27,500 nt of DNA from Prorocentrum cordatum (Eukaryota > Sar > Dinophyceae > Prorocentrales > Prorocentraceae), in the NCBI GenBank assembly GCA_963575745.1, contig CAUYUJ010016293.1:1-27500 (forward strand), read 5' to 3'. Position 1 is the first letter of the stretch. Each line of letters opens with the position of its first letter. Positions 1 through 9,088 of this stretch are shown one piece after another. The notes beneath the pieces were generated by a model. The model worked only from the letters and a program-made list of their open reading frames with translations, was not told the DNA's origin and did not search any database. The translations under genes and the position numbers were made by a program.

Positions 1-1
1 T

Positions 2-1096
2 TCGGTCCTCTCCTCAGGTGTCTCGCTTCATGTGGACTGTGCGGCCACGGTCGGTTGCCTTCGAAACCTCGCGGGGGCAGCTGGTGCGTCGTCGGCCCGA
101 GCCCACTGGTGGGCTGAGATTGGGGACCGGTTGGAGGGCTTGGCAGTGCATCAGATCCCGTCTCACTCGTCGATGGTTGATGTTAGGGAAGGCCGTATCA
201 CTGAAATGCAGCGTTTCGGGAACTCGGAGGCGGACAGACTCGCCAAGGAAGGAGCTGAGCCATTCCGAATTTCGATTGAGGACCGCCATTTTGTGACTGG
301 ATATGCAGAGCTTGTCCGACGTGTCGGGCTGTACAGTGCCAGGCAGCAGGCTGAGTGTAGGGATTTGGCCCTGAACGATCATCAAGGGTTGGAATGGCTC
401 GGCTACGTCCTCCTGGATGCGGTCCCGGGCTTCCCCCTTCCTGGTTCGGACCCTGGGGGCGGTGAGCCAAGTGCGCCTAACGGTGTGCCTCAGGTTGCGC
501 CTGGTGCGGGGGAAGCCCCTGGCGAGGCCCCTGGTGCGGTTTCTGGTGAGCCGCCTCCCGAGAACCCCCCGACCCCAGGAGCATGGCTCCAGCTGGGGCA
601 CTCCCTTGAGCAGGGGGTGGTATATGAGTCGGATGGCTGCACGTATCACGATACGATGCTGTGTTGCACGGCTTGTGGTGCAATGGCACATTCCAGCACG
701 AAACGGGGGAATCTTCGGTTGAGGTGTCGTCCTGTCACGTCTGGGGGACGGGGGTTTTACCTTGACCGATTTCGTGCTGGAAGATATCCTGCCCATAGGA
801 ATCCTAAAGGGCTCACTATGGCGTACACGGGTGCCCCCTCTCTTGAGGTTCGCTCGGAGTGGAGGCCCTTCTTTGAGGCCTGGTCCCAGGGCCGCGACCG
901 CCCTCCGAGAATAGCTCGGGGTGCCCAGCCCTCGCGCAGCGAGGGTCCCGCTGCCGACCGTGCGCGAGGCCTCGCCATGCTCGGCCTGACGCGGGCGGAG
1001 GTCGTGGAGCTGGGGGCCGAGGTCGAGGCCAGGCGCTGGAGAGGCGTTCTTCCCGAGGAGGAGGAGGATCTCTTCGGCTGCCTAGGCCCCTCCTAA
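2..1096 (+). pseudogene. 3' end of a LINE-type retrotransposon ORF: RNase H domain and Cys/His region
   Basis: The frame is open from the left window edge to TAA at 1094-1096, so the ORF is 5'-truncated by the window (364 residues visible; no start is visible and the upstream GTG codons are not meaningful). Residues 9-90 look like the C-terminal half of a type I RNase H: LHVDCAATV carries the third catalytic Asp (residue 12), IPSHS the conserved Ser-His stretch, and GNSEADRLAKEGA the last catalytic Asp with the N-x-x-AD-x-LA signature. A Pro/Gly-rich linker follows (about residues 140-195), then a Cys/His cluster (Cys213, His216, Cys221, Cys222, Cys225, Cys242) that may bind zinc. RNase H would remove the RNA strand during target-primed reverse transcription. 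The endonuclease and reverse transcriptase should lie to the left of the window. The part seen has no stop or frameshift, so it may be an intact end. The lineage differs from the LINE at 16.2-21.2 kb, which lacks RNase H. Confidence 0.8.
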
Positions 1097-1151
1097 CTTG
1101 TTTGTTTTTTGTTGCATGCGAATTGGGTCACTCCCTTCGTGGTCGTGGGCG

Positions 1152-1322
1152 TCCTCCTCCTCCTCCTCCTCCCCCTCCTCCTCCGCGGCGCCGAGGCCGG
1201 GACGGCGCGGCGCCCCGGCGGCCGCGCCGCCGCTCGGGCGCGCCCGCCGCGCCCCGCCGCGGCGCGGCTGCCGCGCGCTTCCTGTGAGAGCCGCGGCCGC
1301 GGCCCCGCCGCGGGGCCCCGCC
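1152..1322. repeat. TCC microsatellite followed by CpG-rich low-complexity DNA
   Basis: A TCC tract (1152-1184) runs into about 140 bases of almost pure G and C rich in CCGCGG and GCGCGCC. It starts 55 bases after the stop codon of the retroelement ORF, so it could be the 3' untranslated end of that element or a boundary next to it. Open frames here on both strands are composition effects. Confidence 0.7.
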
Positions 1323-1358
1323 GAGGAGGCGCGCCGCCGCGGCCGCGGCCGGCACCTG

Positions 1359-1694
1359 TTACCAGCCTGGAAAATATCCCTATCCTTAGACTGACACGCC
1401 AAAAGGCGATGACAATCTCAGGGATCCGCCCTCAAGAAATAAGGGAGTCCCTAAGATTGGCTTCGTGATGAGGAGGTGCCCAGCACAGGGATGGGGATAT
1501 GTTCCAGGCTGGTAACGATCGTTGCCCCGGCGCGGCACCATCTGGGAACCCAGGCCCCTGCGGGTCACGGCAAAATCATGACGGGCGGTGTTCCTCCAAC
1601 TTCGGTCTCCGGGGGCCCTCACCGGCCCGCGGGACCGTGCAAAGACGGCTCGGGATGAAGGACTGGTCCAGGGAATTAAATCCAGACCGCTGGC
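1359..1694 (+). repeat. Dispersed repeat R1, copy A
   Basis: About 336 bases that match, end to end, the reverse complement of 10841-11177. Shared landmarks in order: TTACCAGCCTGG, GACACGCCAA with AGGCGATGACAAT, GAGGTGCCCAGCA, GTTCCAGGCTGGTAACGATC, TGGGAACCCAGGCCCCTGCG, AAAATCATGACGGGCG, and ATTAAATCCAGACCGCTGGC. Both strands have short open frames, but the alignment carries indels and nothing resembles a protein domain, so I call it a non-coding dispersed repeat. The element begins with CCAGCCTGG and contains CCAGGCTGG internally, so part of it is inverted on itself. Confidence 0.8.
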
Positions 1695-1695
1695 A

Positions 1696-1747
1696 TCGTG
1701 ACGAGGAGGTGCCCAGCGTAGGGACAGGGATGTGTTCCAGGCTGGTA
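1696..1747 (+). repeat. Partial second unit of R1
   Basis: The stretch from TCGTGACGAGGAGGTGCCCA to TTCCAGGCTGGTA repeats 1463-1514 with few differences, 233 bases downstream. R1 may therefore have an internal tandem period of about 233 bp, with copy A carrying one unit and the start of the next. Confidence 0.65.
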
Positions 1748-2125
1748 AGAGGAGGCGCGCCTGCCGCGGCCGCGGCCGGCACCTGGGCTGCTCTGGCTGG
1801 CCCCTTCCGCGCCGCCGCGGGGTTAAGTCGGGCCTGTCCCCCTACAGGGGAATTTTCTATGCAAAATAAAAAATACCCCAAACATAATCAAACAATACGT
1901 ACTCCAACCAATCTTCTGGGGACTATTTTTGGACTATTTTTTTGCCTTTCTGGGGTATGTTTTGGGGTGTTCTTTATTTTTCGTCGAGAATCCCCCTGGT
2001 AGGGGGACAGGCCCGACATACCCCCCGGGCCGAGCACTGCGGGCCTGCATGCCTCAAGCAGCGGTGAAGCGTCCTGGCTCGCCCAGAGCCCTACCAAACA
2101 GTGTTCTGAGAACGCGCTGTGGTTT

Positions 2126-2246
2126 CCACGAGGTGTTTTTAGAACCTTTCTGGCGGAGTCTGTCTTGGTTCAACACATCGGATGTACGTTCTAAGGACAT
2201 TGTTTTTGCTCTTCGAACGTGTTTGGGTTCTAAGAACACTTCGTGG
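2126..2246. mobile_element. Foldback element FB1 (121 bp)
   Basis: Inverted arms 2126-2146 (CCACGAGGTGTTTTTAGAAC and one more base) and 2226-2246 match at 19 of 21 positions. The interior has no open frame of note. Related TTCTGAGAAC and TTCTAAGAAC motifs lie close by. Size and structure fit a MITE-like non-autonomous element, but no clear target-site duplication is visible. Confidence 0.55.
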
Positions 2247-2370
2247 TAGGACTATAGGAATGCCGGGACGGTCGGTCCCTGCTCAATGCATGCCGGCGGG
2301 CAGCCGCGGCGGCGCGCCGCCGCGCGTGCTCTGGCGCCAGTGCGCCGCCGCGGCGGGCCTGCTTCTCACA

Positions 2371-2525
2371 GGAGGGCGAGTTGAGACAACGGGGGCTGCT
2401 GCAGTTGGCCTTCGGTAGGCCCCCTCGTCGCCACGGCTGGGCGCAGCTCGGAACACTTGTGCGTGTGGACCGTGGCAGGTGTCCGGGGACCGATTTGGGG
2501 CTGCTGTTGTCTCAACTCGCCCTGC
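2371..2525. mobile_element. Foldback element FB2 (155 bp)
   Basis: Arms 2371-2390 and 2506-2525 are inverted copies with the perfect core GGGCGAGTTGAGACAAC. A direct repeat GGGGCTGCTG also lies just inside each arm. No protein signal inside. Confidence 0.55.
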
Positions 2526-2660
2526 TCCGAGTTTCCGCAGGCGGAAGAGATGGGCGCGGAAACGTGCGCGGGCAGGAGCGGGCGGCCCTGAGATCTAGGC
2601 GATGTGATTTCTTTGGGCGCCAGGCGTTTCATCGCCCGGTTCCGGGCGCTTGGAGCCTTA

Positions 2661-3104
2661 GAGGGCGTTTTGTCTTTCAGCCTCGGGCAAGTGTACTTGC
2701 ATGACAGTTTGCCCTCCCCCCCCTCTGCATCCTTTACAAACAGCGCTGGGCCGAAAAGGCGTGCAGCAAGTGAGCCCCGACTGGCGTGAAGTCCATATGT
2801 CGCCGCGCCGTTCGTTCCGACGCGCGGCCCTGCGTCTTGGAGAGGGCGCCGCAGCCACCAGGGCAAGCGCCGCCTCGGAGGCGGCGGGTTTGCCGTGGAG
2901 TTTGCCACGGCGCTGGCTGCGTCTCCTTGGGGCGCGGGACGCAGGGTTTGCCGTGGGTTTGCCATGGTGCCGGCGTTGTCCACTTGGGCGTGTCGAGGAC
3001 AAACGCCGCGGCCACAAAGTTCTTTTCGGGCTTCGCCATCCTCCCTCCCCCATCACCCCTCCATGCGGGTACATTTGCCCGAGGCTGAAGAAAAACGGCC
3101 TCTC
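2661..3104. mobile_element. Foldback element FB3 (444 bp)
   Basis: The arms are about 43 bases, 2661-2703 and 3062-3104, with cores CAGCCTCGGGCAA and GTAC..GCATG in inverted orientation. The interior is rich in repeats of GTTTGCCGTGG and GTTTGCCATGG (2888-2966) and in GC-rich hairpins. Open frames over both strands have no recognisable domain. It looks like a larger non-autonomous inverted-repeat element. Confidence 0.6.
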
Positions 3105-4380
3105 ACAGTTCTCATCCAGCTCGAGAAATCCAGCAGAAACATGGGGTATGAGGCTGCGTGTGTGATTTCTCGCGATGCTGTTTGGTTCCCCGACGTCGGA
3201 CCCGTAGGAGGGGGGGGGCGACGGCGATGACCCAACCACGGGAGGTAAACCGAACCGCCAGAGACGGTGAGAGCCAGCACGGTACCAGTGCAACGGTTTC
3301 GCAAAAGTGAATGTACAGGTGAATCCGTTGAACGACGGTGCATATCTATAACTACGAAGAAGGAACCAAATCCATCACGAATGCGATAACGCCAACATAT
3401 GATCAATACGTGGTGGCAAGCGCTAGTGAAGATGAAGCGACTACAGTAGTACACGCGAACACGAGCACGTATGCTGACATGTCAGGCACATAATGATTTT
3501 ATCCTCTAGGCGAATGCTTAAACGTGTACGCGAACGCGCGCGTCTTGGAGCGCGAGTGCGCATGCGACACTGAGCGTAAGCACCAATGCGAACACCGAAG
3601 CACTCACAACAGCGAACGCAACAACTGTTCAACTTTCCAGTTTAATGACTTACGTGGCTCCGGAAGCGACGAGCGAACGGAATGCGACGGAGGCGCGAAA
3701 TGAGTGCACGCGCATACACAGAGTACGCGAGACGTACAGGACACGTTGCCCACAACAAATGTTCCGAGCAGGTCAGGGTCTGGATTGACAGGTATTTATC
3801 CAGAGTTCTTGCAGCAATTGTTGGCAACAGCCCTTGCGTGAGAGGCTGTTGCGCGTGCTGCGTCGACGAATTGTTAGACTTGGCGATATCTGTCCGTGAG
3901 AAACCATAGTTCGACAGCAGTATTGCTCGTCATGGGAAATCGCGCAGCCTTGGTATGAAGGGAGGTCGCATGTCCGTCGGGTTTGAATTACACGCTGGAC
4001 TGTCAAAACTGGAAAAGGACGAACGATGGTCATTGTATCACTGTCGCACTTATCGTTGCAATCAGTTGCACGGTGGTGGAAATCAACCTTCGTTGTGCCA
4101 ATTGTATTAAGTCGTCGGCTCTGGAGTGGTGGTTGCGGTCGTGGCGAAGTTGTAGAGTTGCGGTGGTAGTAGTTAGTTTGGATGCTTTGCCAGATGGATG
4201 TTCGCGAAGGTCTTCATTGGATGGGCGCAGGTTGTGAGACGTTTGGTGTAGGCGGTTCAGTTCTGGTGCATTCGATCATTTGGCGCAGCTTTGTTCATGA
4301 CCCCAGGACTGTTCGCTGGAGTTGCCCCGTTTCTTCTGGGCCATTGTCTCAGGGGCAGGTGCGGGGATAGGCTCAGGGGG
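3105..4380. other. No feature identified
   Basis: Near-neutral base composition and short frames only. From about 3420 to 3730 there is a loose recurrence of GCGAAC/GCGAGT-like hexamers, which makes the sequence look semi-periodic. I see no gene, RNA or clear repeat. Confidence 0.5.
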
Positions 4381-4541
4381 CGATGCAACGAGCCCGAATC
4401 GCCCATTCATATCCAATGAGGGCCCGATAGCCCTACCGCGCGCAGAATCGTTCAGATTCGCTATCTGGTGCTTATCGCCCATACATCGGCGATCTATCGC
4501 AGATTCAATGTCGATGTCCAGTCCCTAACTATCGTTGACCC
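4381..4541 (+). repeat. Dispersed repeat R2, copy A
   Basis: Aligns with 14842-15000 in the same orientation. Shared landmarks: ATCGCCCAT, GGGCCCGAT, CGTTCAGATTC (CGTTCTGATTC in the other copy), TATCG followed by ATCGCCGAT-like hairpins, TCGATGT, CCAGTCCCT and ATCGTT. The copies are clearly diverged. Function unknown. Confidence 0.7.
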
Positions 4542-5954
4542 TCACTGTCAGCAGTCTCAGAGTTATGTTGCTCGTATTTCCCCTCCCCCGCTTCCAGGAA
4601 GATCATCGGTTTCCAGCAACCGTTCCTGATGTACCCCCGGCACGAAAACGAGGCCCAGAGGGTGGACAGACGCGCGAGAGGGCAATTACGTTCAGCAGGA
4701 CGTGGAGGGGAGAGCTGGAGTCGGAAGGTTGTGCGGAGGATGTGGAGATGCAGGCAGAAGGAGAAGCAAGAGGACGAGGGCGAGGAATTCTTGAATTGGT
4801 AAGGGAAGACAGGCACCATGAGCGCTTGCAGAGTGGGGAAATCGGATTGTGAGGGTGCGGAGGCTAGAGGCTCGACGAGAGGAGAGTGGTTGTTGGAGAG
4901 AGCATGAGTGTGGGTGCGACGGCGCATTATCTGACCCTCAACGCACCTAGCTAACACGTGATGTCTCATGGTAGGGGTTTCTTGTAGTGAGTGTCGTTGT
5001 AGTGTGGCATGGGTCTGCGCGTAAGTGTCGTTATACGTGCGGTACTGCCACGCATCCGTAGTCTCGAACATCAAATGTTGCAGCCTCGCATCTTAATTTT
5101 TCGCGTATTGACAATACGATGCTGCATGCGAGCAGGCGCTTTCCAGGATCAAGTCTTCGCCAGCTTCAGTCTAACGACGGCATGTTATCGTGACATGTTC
5201 GAGACACTAATCGAAGCAACATCAAAGCGCAGTCGGCACATCGCCAAGACACAAGACCTGAACTTACCGACGGGCCTCTCTCCTGGACACCTTCGGCCTG
5301 CCGCCAGGAGAACTTTGACATTTAAACCCATGACCCATGTGGAAAGACAAGACTTGGGTCGCACATCATGAGGTCCTTGTATATCCTCGTAAGTCCGTCT
5401 TCAGAGCGCACGATCGTCGAGTAGCGTCTCGTAGCCAATGAGGTGGCCCAGATTTAACGTCGACTCAGCGTCGATTCGCAAGATGGTATGGGAGGCCCCC
5501 ATGAATTGACACCGAATCATGTGCTCTTACCTGTTACGCAACATTTTACGCATTCCTTGTTTATATGCTGATGTACGGTCACGCCATGGCGTACAGGTCC
5601 GCAGAGCACCCCCCCATCTTTGGAGCCCGCCCAATTGACCCCTCCCAGTCTGGATATTCGCAGCTCCAGAAAACCATCGACCCTTCCGAAACGGCCACAG
5701 ACCGCGCCAACACGGCTGCAAACTTTCCGGATGATTGCGACTCCACCCCAACAATGCGGTTTCAAATAATGTTCGAAGGGTTCTTTGGGGCTGTAATGGT
5801 GTCATGTTGTAGTTCGGGCGTTTCAAATGGCCCCAGAAGCCCCGCGCAGGCTCCGAGGTAAGTTTCTTGGAAGCTTCCCGGATGCAAGAACCATTGCAAA
5901 ACATCATGTGTTTCAACATTCTCATGGGTCACAATCCACAGGGATATGTTTTGA
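4542..5954. other. No feature identified
   Basis: About 1.4 kb of mixed-composition DNA. The longest open frame is 181 codons on the minus strand (4529-5074). It is Ser/His/Arg-rich with no domain I recognise, and another frame is open on the opposite strand over the same span. I do not call a gene. Confidence 0.5.
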
Positions 5955-6160
5955 TCTCTTCGGAGCGCTTTCGGGAACCTCCGGGTGCATTTTTGGGGCT
6001 TTTCGAAGCTTTTTGAGGGGCCTCCTGGAGCTGCCCGGGCCCCTTTTGGACAACCTCTGGGGGCGCGTTGGGGGCCCCGCGAAGCCTCCCGGGAGCGGTT
6101 TAGGGCCGAGAGTTCCCAATGTCAATTCAGATCCCACGTTTGGGACCCGTCTGGCGCCCG
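5955..6160 (+). repeat. Dispersed repeat R3 (CTTGGGG-type), copy A
   Basis: Starts with TCTCTTCGGAGCGCTTTC, identical to 24070-24087, and ends in a GCCGAG..TTC..AATGTC.ATTC segment that recurs at 24206-24261. The interior is a degenerate string of units of the TTTTGGGGCCTCC kind. Reading frames are open on both strands because the unit lacks stop codons; the predicted peptides are Gly/Leu/Trp or Pro/Arg repeats and probably not proteins. Confidence 0.7.
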
Positions 6161-6204
6161 CATGACAGAGAGACTTGCCTGGGAGATTCGAGAATGTGGG
6201 ATCT
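6127..6204. repeat. Short inverted repeat
   Basis: CAGATCCCAC at 6127-6136 is the exact reverse complement of GTGGGATCTG at 6195-6204. It overlaps the right edge of R3 copy A and precedes the pyrimidine tract. Confidence 0.45.
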
Positions 6205-6239
6205 GGACCCTTCGGGAATGTGTACTTTTTGTCTGTAGC

Positions 6240-6620
6240 CGCGTGCGCCTCCCTCCCCGTCCCTCCTCATGCCCATCTGATCCCCATCCCCCAGCCCATC
6301 CCCTCCCCCTCGGTTTCCCCATCCCGTCCACATCCCCTTCGCTCCCTGCCGTCCCCATCCTCATCCCTTCCATATCGGCCTCTTGCCCACTACCTGCCCT
6401 CTTGCTCCGAGCACGCGCACGCATGTATAATCGGGACCCCTGCCGCTTGCACGCTTCGGGCGCCAGCCTGTAAGGCAGCGGGGAAAGGGGGGACCGGGCC
6501 GGAGACGGTAAGACGGAAGAGGGGAGGGAGAGGAAAAGGAGGAGGACGCGGGAGGGAGGGAAGGAGAGAGGGAGGTGGGCGGGAGGAGGGATCGAGAGGA
6601 AGGTGGGTGGGTGAGCCGAC
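6240..6620. repeat. Pyrimidine-rich tract followed by purine-rich tract
   Basis: 6240-6410 is strongly C/T-biased on the plus strand (many CCATCCC and CCCTCC runs). 6478-6620 is strongly G/A-biased (GGGAGGGAG-like runs). They are separated by about 70 mixed bases. The arrangement resembles a degenerate long inverted repeat able to form a hairpin or triplex. Long frames here are low-complexity shadows. Confidence 0.6.
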
Positions 6621-7462
6621 TGCGCCCCCCGACCCGTGAGGACATCCATAACGTCCCAGGATGCAAGTGGCCCCCAATTGTATCCACGTGCCTAAAGAGA
6701 TTGGCTCGAAGGCCGATAGAACGTGAGCGCAAGCAGAACGCGCGAAGATTAGAGTGGTTCTCTGGGCAAGTGCGAAACTTCAATGGCAGCGGTGGCAACA
6801 ACAAGCTCGAGCGAGTACACAGCATATGCTGCGAATGGACTGGGTTGATGGACAGAATCAGCAGCATCATCATCAGCGAGTGCGCGAACGAATGATAGGG
6901 CAATCGAGGAGTAGCGTCGCATCAGGGTGGCCCGTTGCAGCAGACGATGTCGTGGGTGAGGTCATCACCTTGCTGGACGCCGATGTGGATCTGGACAACC
7001 TCTAGGCCCGCACTGCGCTGGTCGTCTGTCGAGTCTCGTCTCGCGCTGATCTTGGTGCGCGCTTCTGGGGGAACCGAGGAAGCGTGGAAGATCTTGTTCT
7101 TATGGTCAAATCGATGTCGTCCCCATATCTCGTCCGTCCTCATCCCCCATGCTTCCTGCGCAAACAGAACTGTATAGTATCTGCTTGAGCAAGCAAGGCT
7201 CAATCCGCAATCCTCCCCCGACGTTCCGTCCACATCTGCCAGCTGTCATGGCTGCCTTCGCCAAGGCTCCCCCAGCCCACATGCCCTCCCACCTGCATGG
7301 TCTCCTCCTCTCAGGAGGAGCCCGCGAATCAAGGCTGGAAAGCATGGCATCACGAGGGCACATGTGTTAGGAGTCTCCAGCAATCCGGCAGACGTGCCTG
7401 CACGCGCACTCGACGTGCATCCGGGGCCAGGAAAGTGGCCACTACATGATGTCAGGCTCGTC
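6621..7462. other. No feature identified
   Basis: Mixed-composition DNA with only short overlapping frames. The GAGTGCGCGAACG-like words near 6720-6890 resemble the semi-periodic words at 3420-3730. Confidence 0.45.
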
Positions 7463-7678
7463 CACCACTTAGTGGCACACGGCGGCCAAACAGAGTGTAA
7501 ATATTGTAGTGGTCTCCGGCCAGTGCCGCCGATCCGGGGCGCTCCGGGTGATGATGATGATGATGATGGTGATGATGGTGATGGTGATGATGATGATTGC
7601 GATGGTGATGATGGTGATGTTGATGATGATGCTACTGATGGTGATGATGATGGTGATGATGATGATGGTGATGATGAC

Positions 7679-7727
<49 letters not shown>

Positions 7728-7800
7728 TGACGATGGTGATGGTGATGGTGATGGAGCACCACTTAGTGGCACATGGCGTTCAAGCAGGGTAGAAATACTT
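7463..7800 (+). repeat. GAT microsatellite bracketed by 43-bp direct repeats
   Basis: An imperfect (GAT)n tract with GGT, GAC and GCT interruptions occupies about 7550-7750; its purest part is 7677-7726. It is bracketed by direct repeats at 7463-7505 and 7757-7800, which share CACCACTTAGTGGCACA, then CAA.CAG.GT.GAAAT-like bases. The long Asp/Gly, Met/Val and Ile/His frames are translations of the microsatellite. Confidence 0.8.
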
Positions 7801-8374
7801 GTTTCAACACCTGTCGCCCAGAGAACCAGCCAGACAATCGTACACCCTGTTGTGTCCCGTAGCGTTTGTGCGAAGCCCCACGGGATAAGGGCCAGATACC
7901 TTGATGTGTATACGCGCGGTTCTCACTTAGAGTGTTCGGTTTGAGCCGGCTGGGGGTCCGAGGTGGCCCAGCATTGGTTCTGGCCAGCAGGAAGGTGGTA
8001 AGAGGTTCGAGGTGGTGGGTCGATTTGTGTTTTTGCTGTTTTCGGCCTCCAAGGAAACGTTTTCGACCCACCGCCCAGATACCTTAGTGTAGAGATGCTT
8101 TGTTCCCATGCATGCAACGTCCTAAGCCCCGCAATTGCAGTTGAGAGCGAGATGGTGCCCAGGCTGTGGGGCGCGAGGGCCAGTGTAAGAATGCCCTCCG
8201 CGGGCCCGGTCTATTCTAAGCAGTCATCCCGCCACTCGCGCCGAAATTTGAAACAGCGTGGGTGGCCAGTGCAAACTTTCAACACAACACGAACGAGTGC
8301 TCGCCGCAGGCCACGTTTTTTCGCAAATTGCCGCCGCAAGAGGCTTTCATGTTCTCTGCGACACGGTGTGGCTG
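7801..8374. other. No gene; weak repeats only
   Basis: CCAGATACCTT occurs at 7892 and again at 8075, each followed by a similar TGTA-containing word. GTGGGTCGA near 8013 is inverted at 8062 (TCGACCCAC). These suggest another small decayed foldback element of about 200 bp, not well enough preserved to delimit. Confidence 0.4.
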
Positions 8375-8470
8375 GGTCGCGCGTGGGCTAGGAGTGGGTC
8401 GCAGGTCGATCCTGGGGTCGCGGGTGGGTTGTGGGATTGAGTCGCAGGCGGGTTGTTGGTGGATCGCGGG
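8375..8470 (-). repeat. Degenerate GGGTCGCGGGT array
   Basis: Loose repetition of GGGTCGC and GTGGGT words, the reverse complement of the better preserved array at 9925-10006. Probably the same satellite-like motif in opposite orientation. Confidence 0.5.
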
Positions 8471-8973
8471 GCTGGCGAGAACGACACCAATGACAACAAC
8501 GATGCTAATCCGCACCGCAGACACCTACCTCAGCCACGCACCCAGAGCAAGTGTAAGGCCATTCGCTCCGCCGCCCCCTCCACCCGCAAACACTCTGATT
8601 GAACTGTGCAGGGTGAGATCTGCCCACTATCAAGTGGAGTAGCATGAATTGTCTTCAGCATCAGATGATGTGTCTACTCATGTCCGACAGGCATTGCCAA
8701 GGAATTAACATTCTTGCATGCTCGAGTACCGTCACACTGATTCTAAGGATGATTGTCTTCCCAAGGGTATCCATGCCTCCTCGGTCCATCCTCGACCACT
8801 GTCGATGGCCAGCCCCGCTCGGAAAAGCTTCATCACCGGCGCCCCAGGGGCTTGCATCTTTGTCGCGCATGCTTAGTTACGAACACTTTTGATTGTGGAG
8901 CACGGCCTCTCAAAAGTGTCAGAGGCTGCCAGAGAGGATCCTGGCCAGTCAGGGAATATTTTTTATTTTAATC
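8471..8973. other. No feature identified
   Basis: Mixed-composition sequence without a credible frame or repeat. Confidence 0.4.
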
Positions 8974-9088
8974 CTGTAGCCCAATCGCCCTATAGCCCTA
9001 TGGCCGTGTAGCCCTGTAGCCCTATAACCCCATAGCCGTCTAGCCCTATTGCCTTCAGGGTTAGCCCCATGGCCCTAAAGCCCTAAAA
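8974..9088. repeat. Degenerate TAGCCCTA array with telomere-like words
   Basis: About 115 bases built from variants of a nonamer: TAGCCCTAT, TGGCCCTAA, CATAGCCGT and similar, ending in CCCTAAAGCCCTAAAAC. The last words resemble the C-rich strand of a TTTAGGG-type telomere repeat with an inserted G, but the array is not a true telomeric array. Confidence 0.65.

Larger units (their letters stand above)
1323..1785. repeat. 36-37 bp GC-rich direct repeats bracketing R1 copy A
   Basis: The segment 1323-1358 (starts GAGGAGGCGCGCC, ends GGCCGGCACCTG) recurs at 1749-1785 with one extra base. The two copies exactly bracket the R1 block (1359-1747). This could be a long duplication made on insertion, or one and a bit units of a larger tandem repeat of about 426 bp. 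Confidence 0.65.

Noticed and set aside
1499-2002. Similar peptides predicted from 1499 (+) and 11036 (-), which suggested a conserved gene.
   Set aside because: They are translations of the two R1 copies; the similarity is explained by the DNA repeat, and both copies contain indels and different ends.
4529-5074. A 181-codon minus-strand frame in mixed-composition DNA.
   Set aside because: It is the least repetitive long frame, but I recognise no domain and it has no supporting start context or homologue; a database search could change this.
7463-7800. Repeats around a variable centre, considered as a CRISPR array.
   Set aside because: Only two flanking copies around a microsatellite, no regular spacers, and a eukaryotic context.
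7990-8020. GGTTCGA-like words (also 24212) considered as tRNA T-arms.
   Set aside because: No acceptor, D-arm or anticodon stem could be paired around them.
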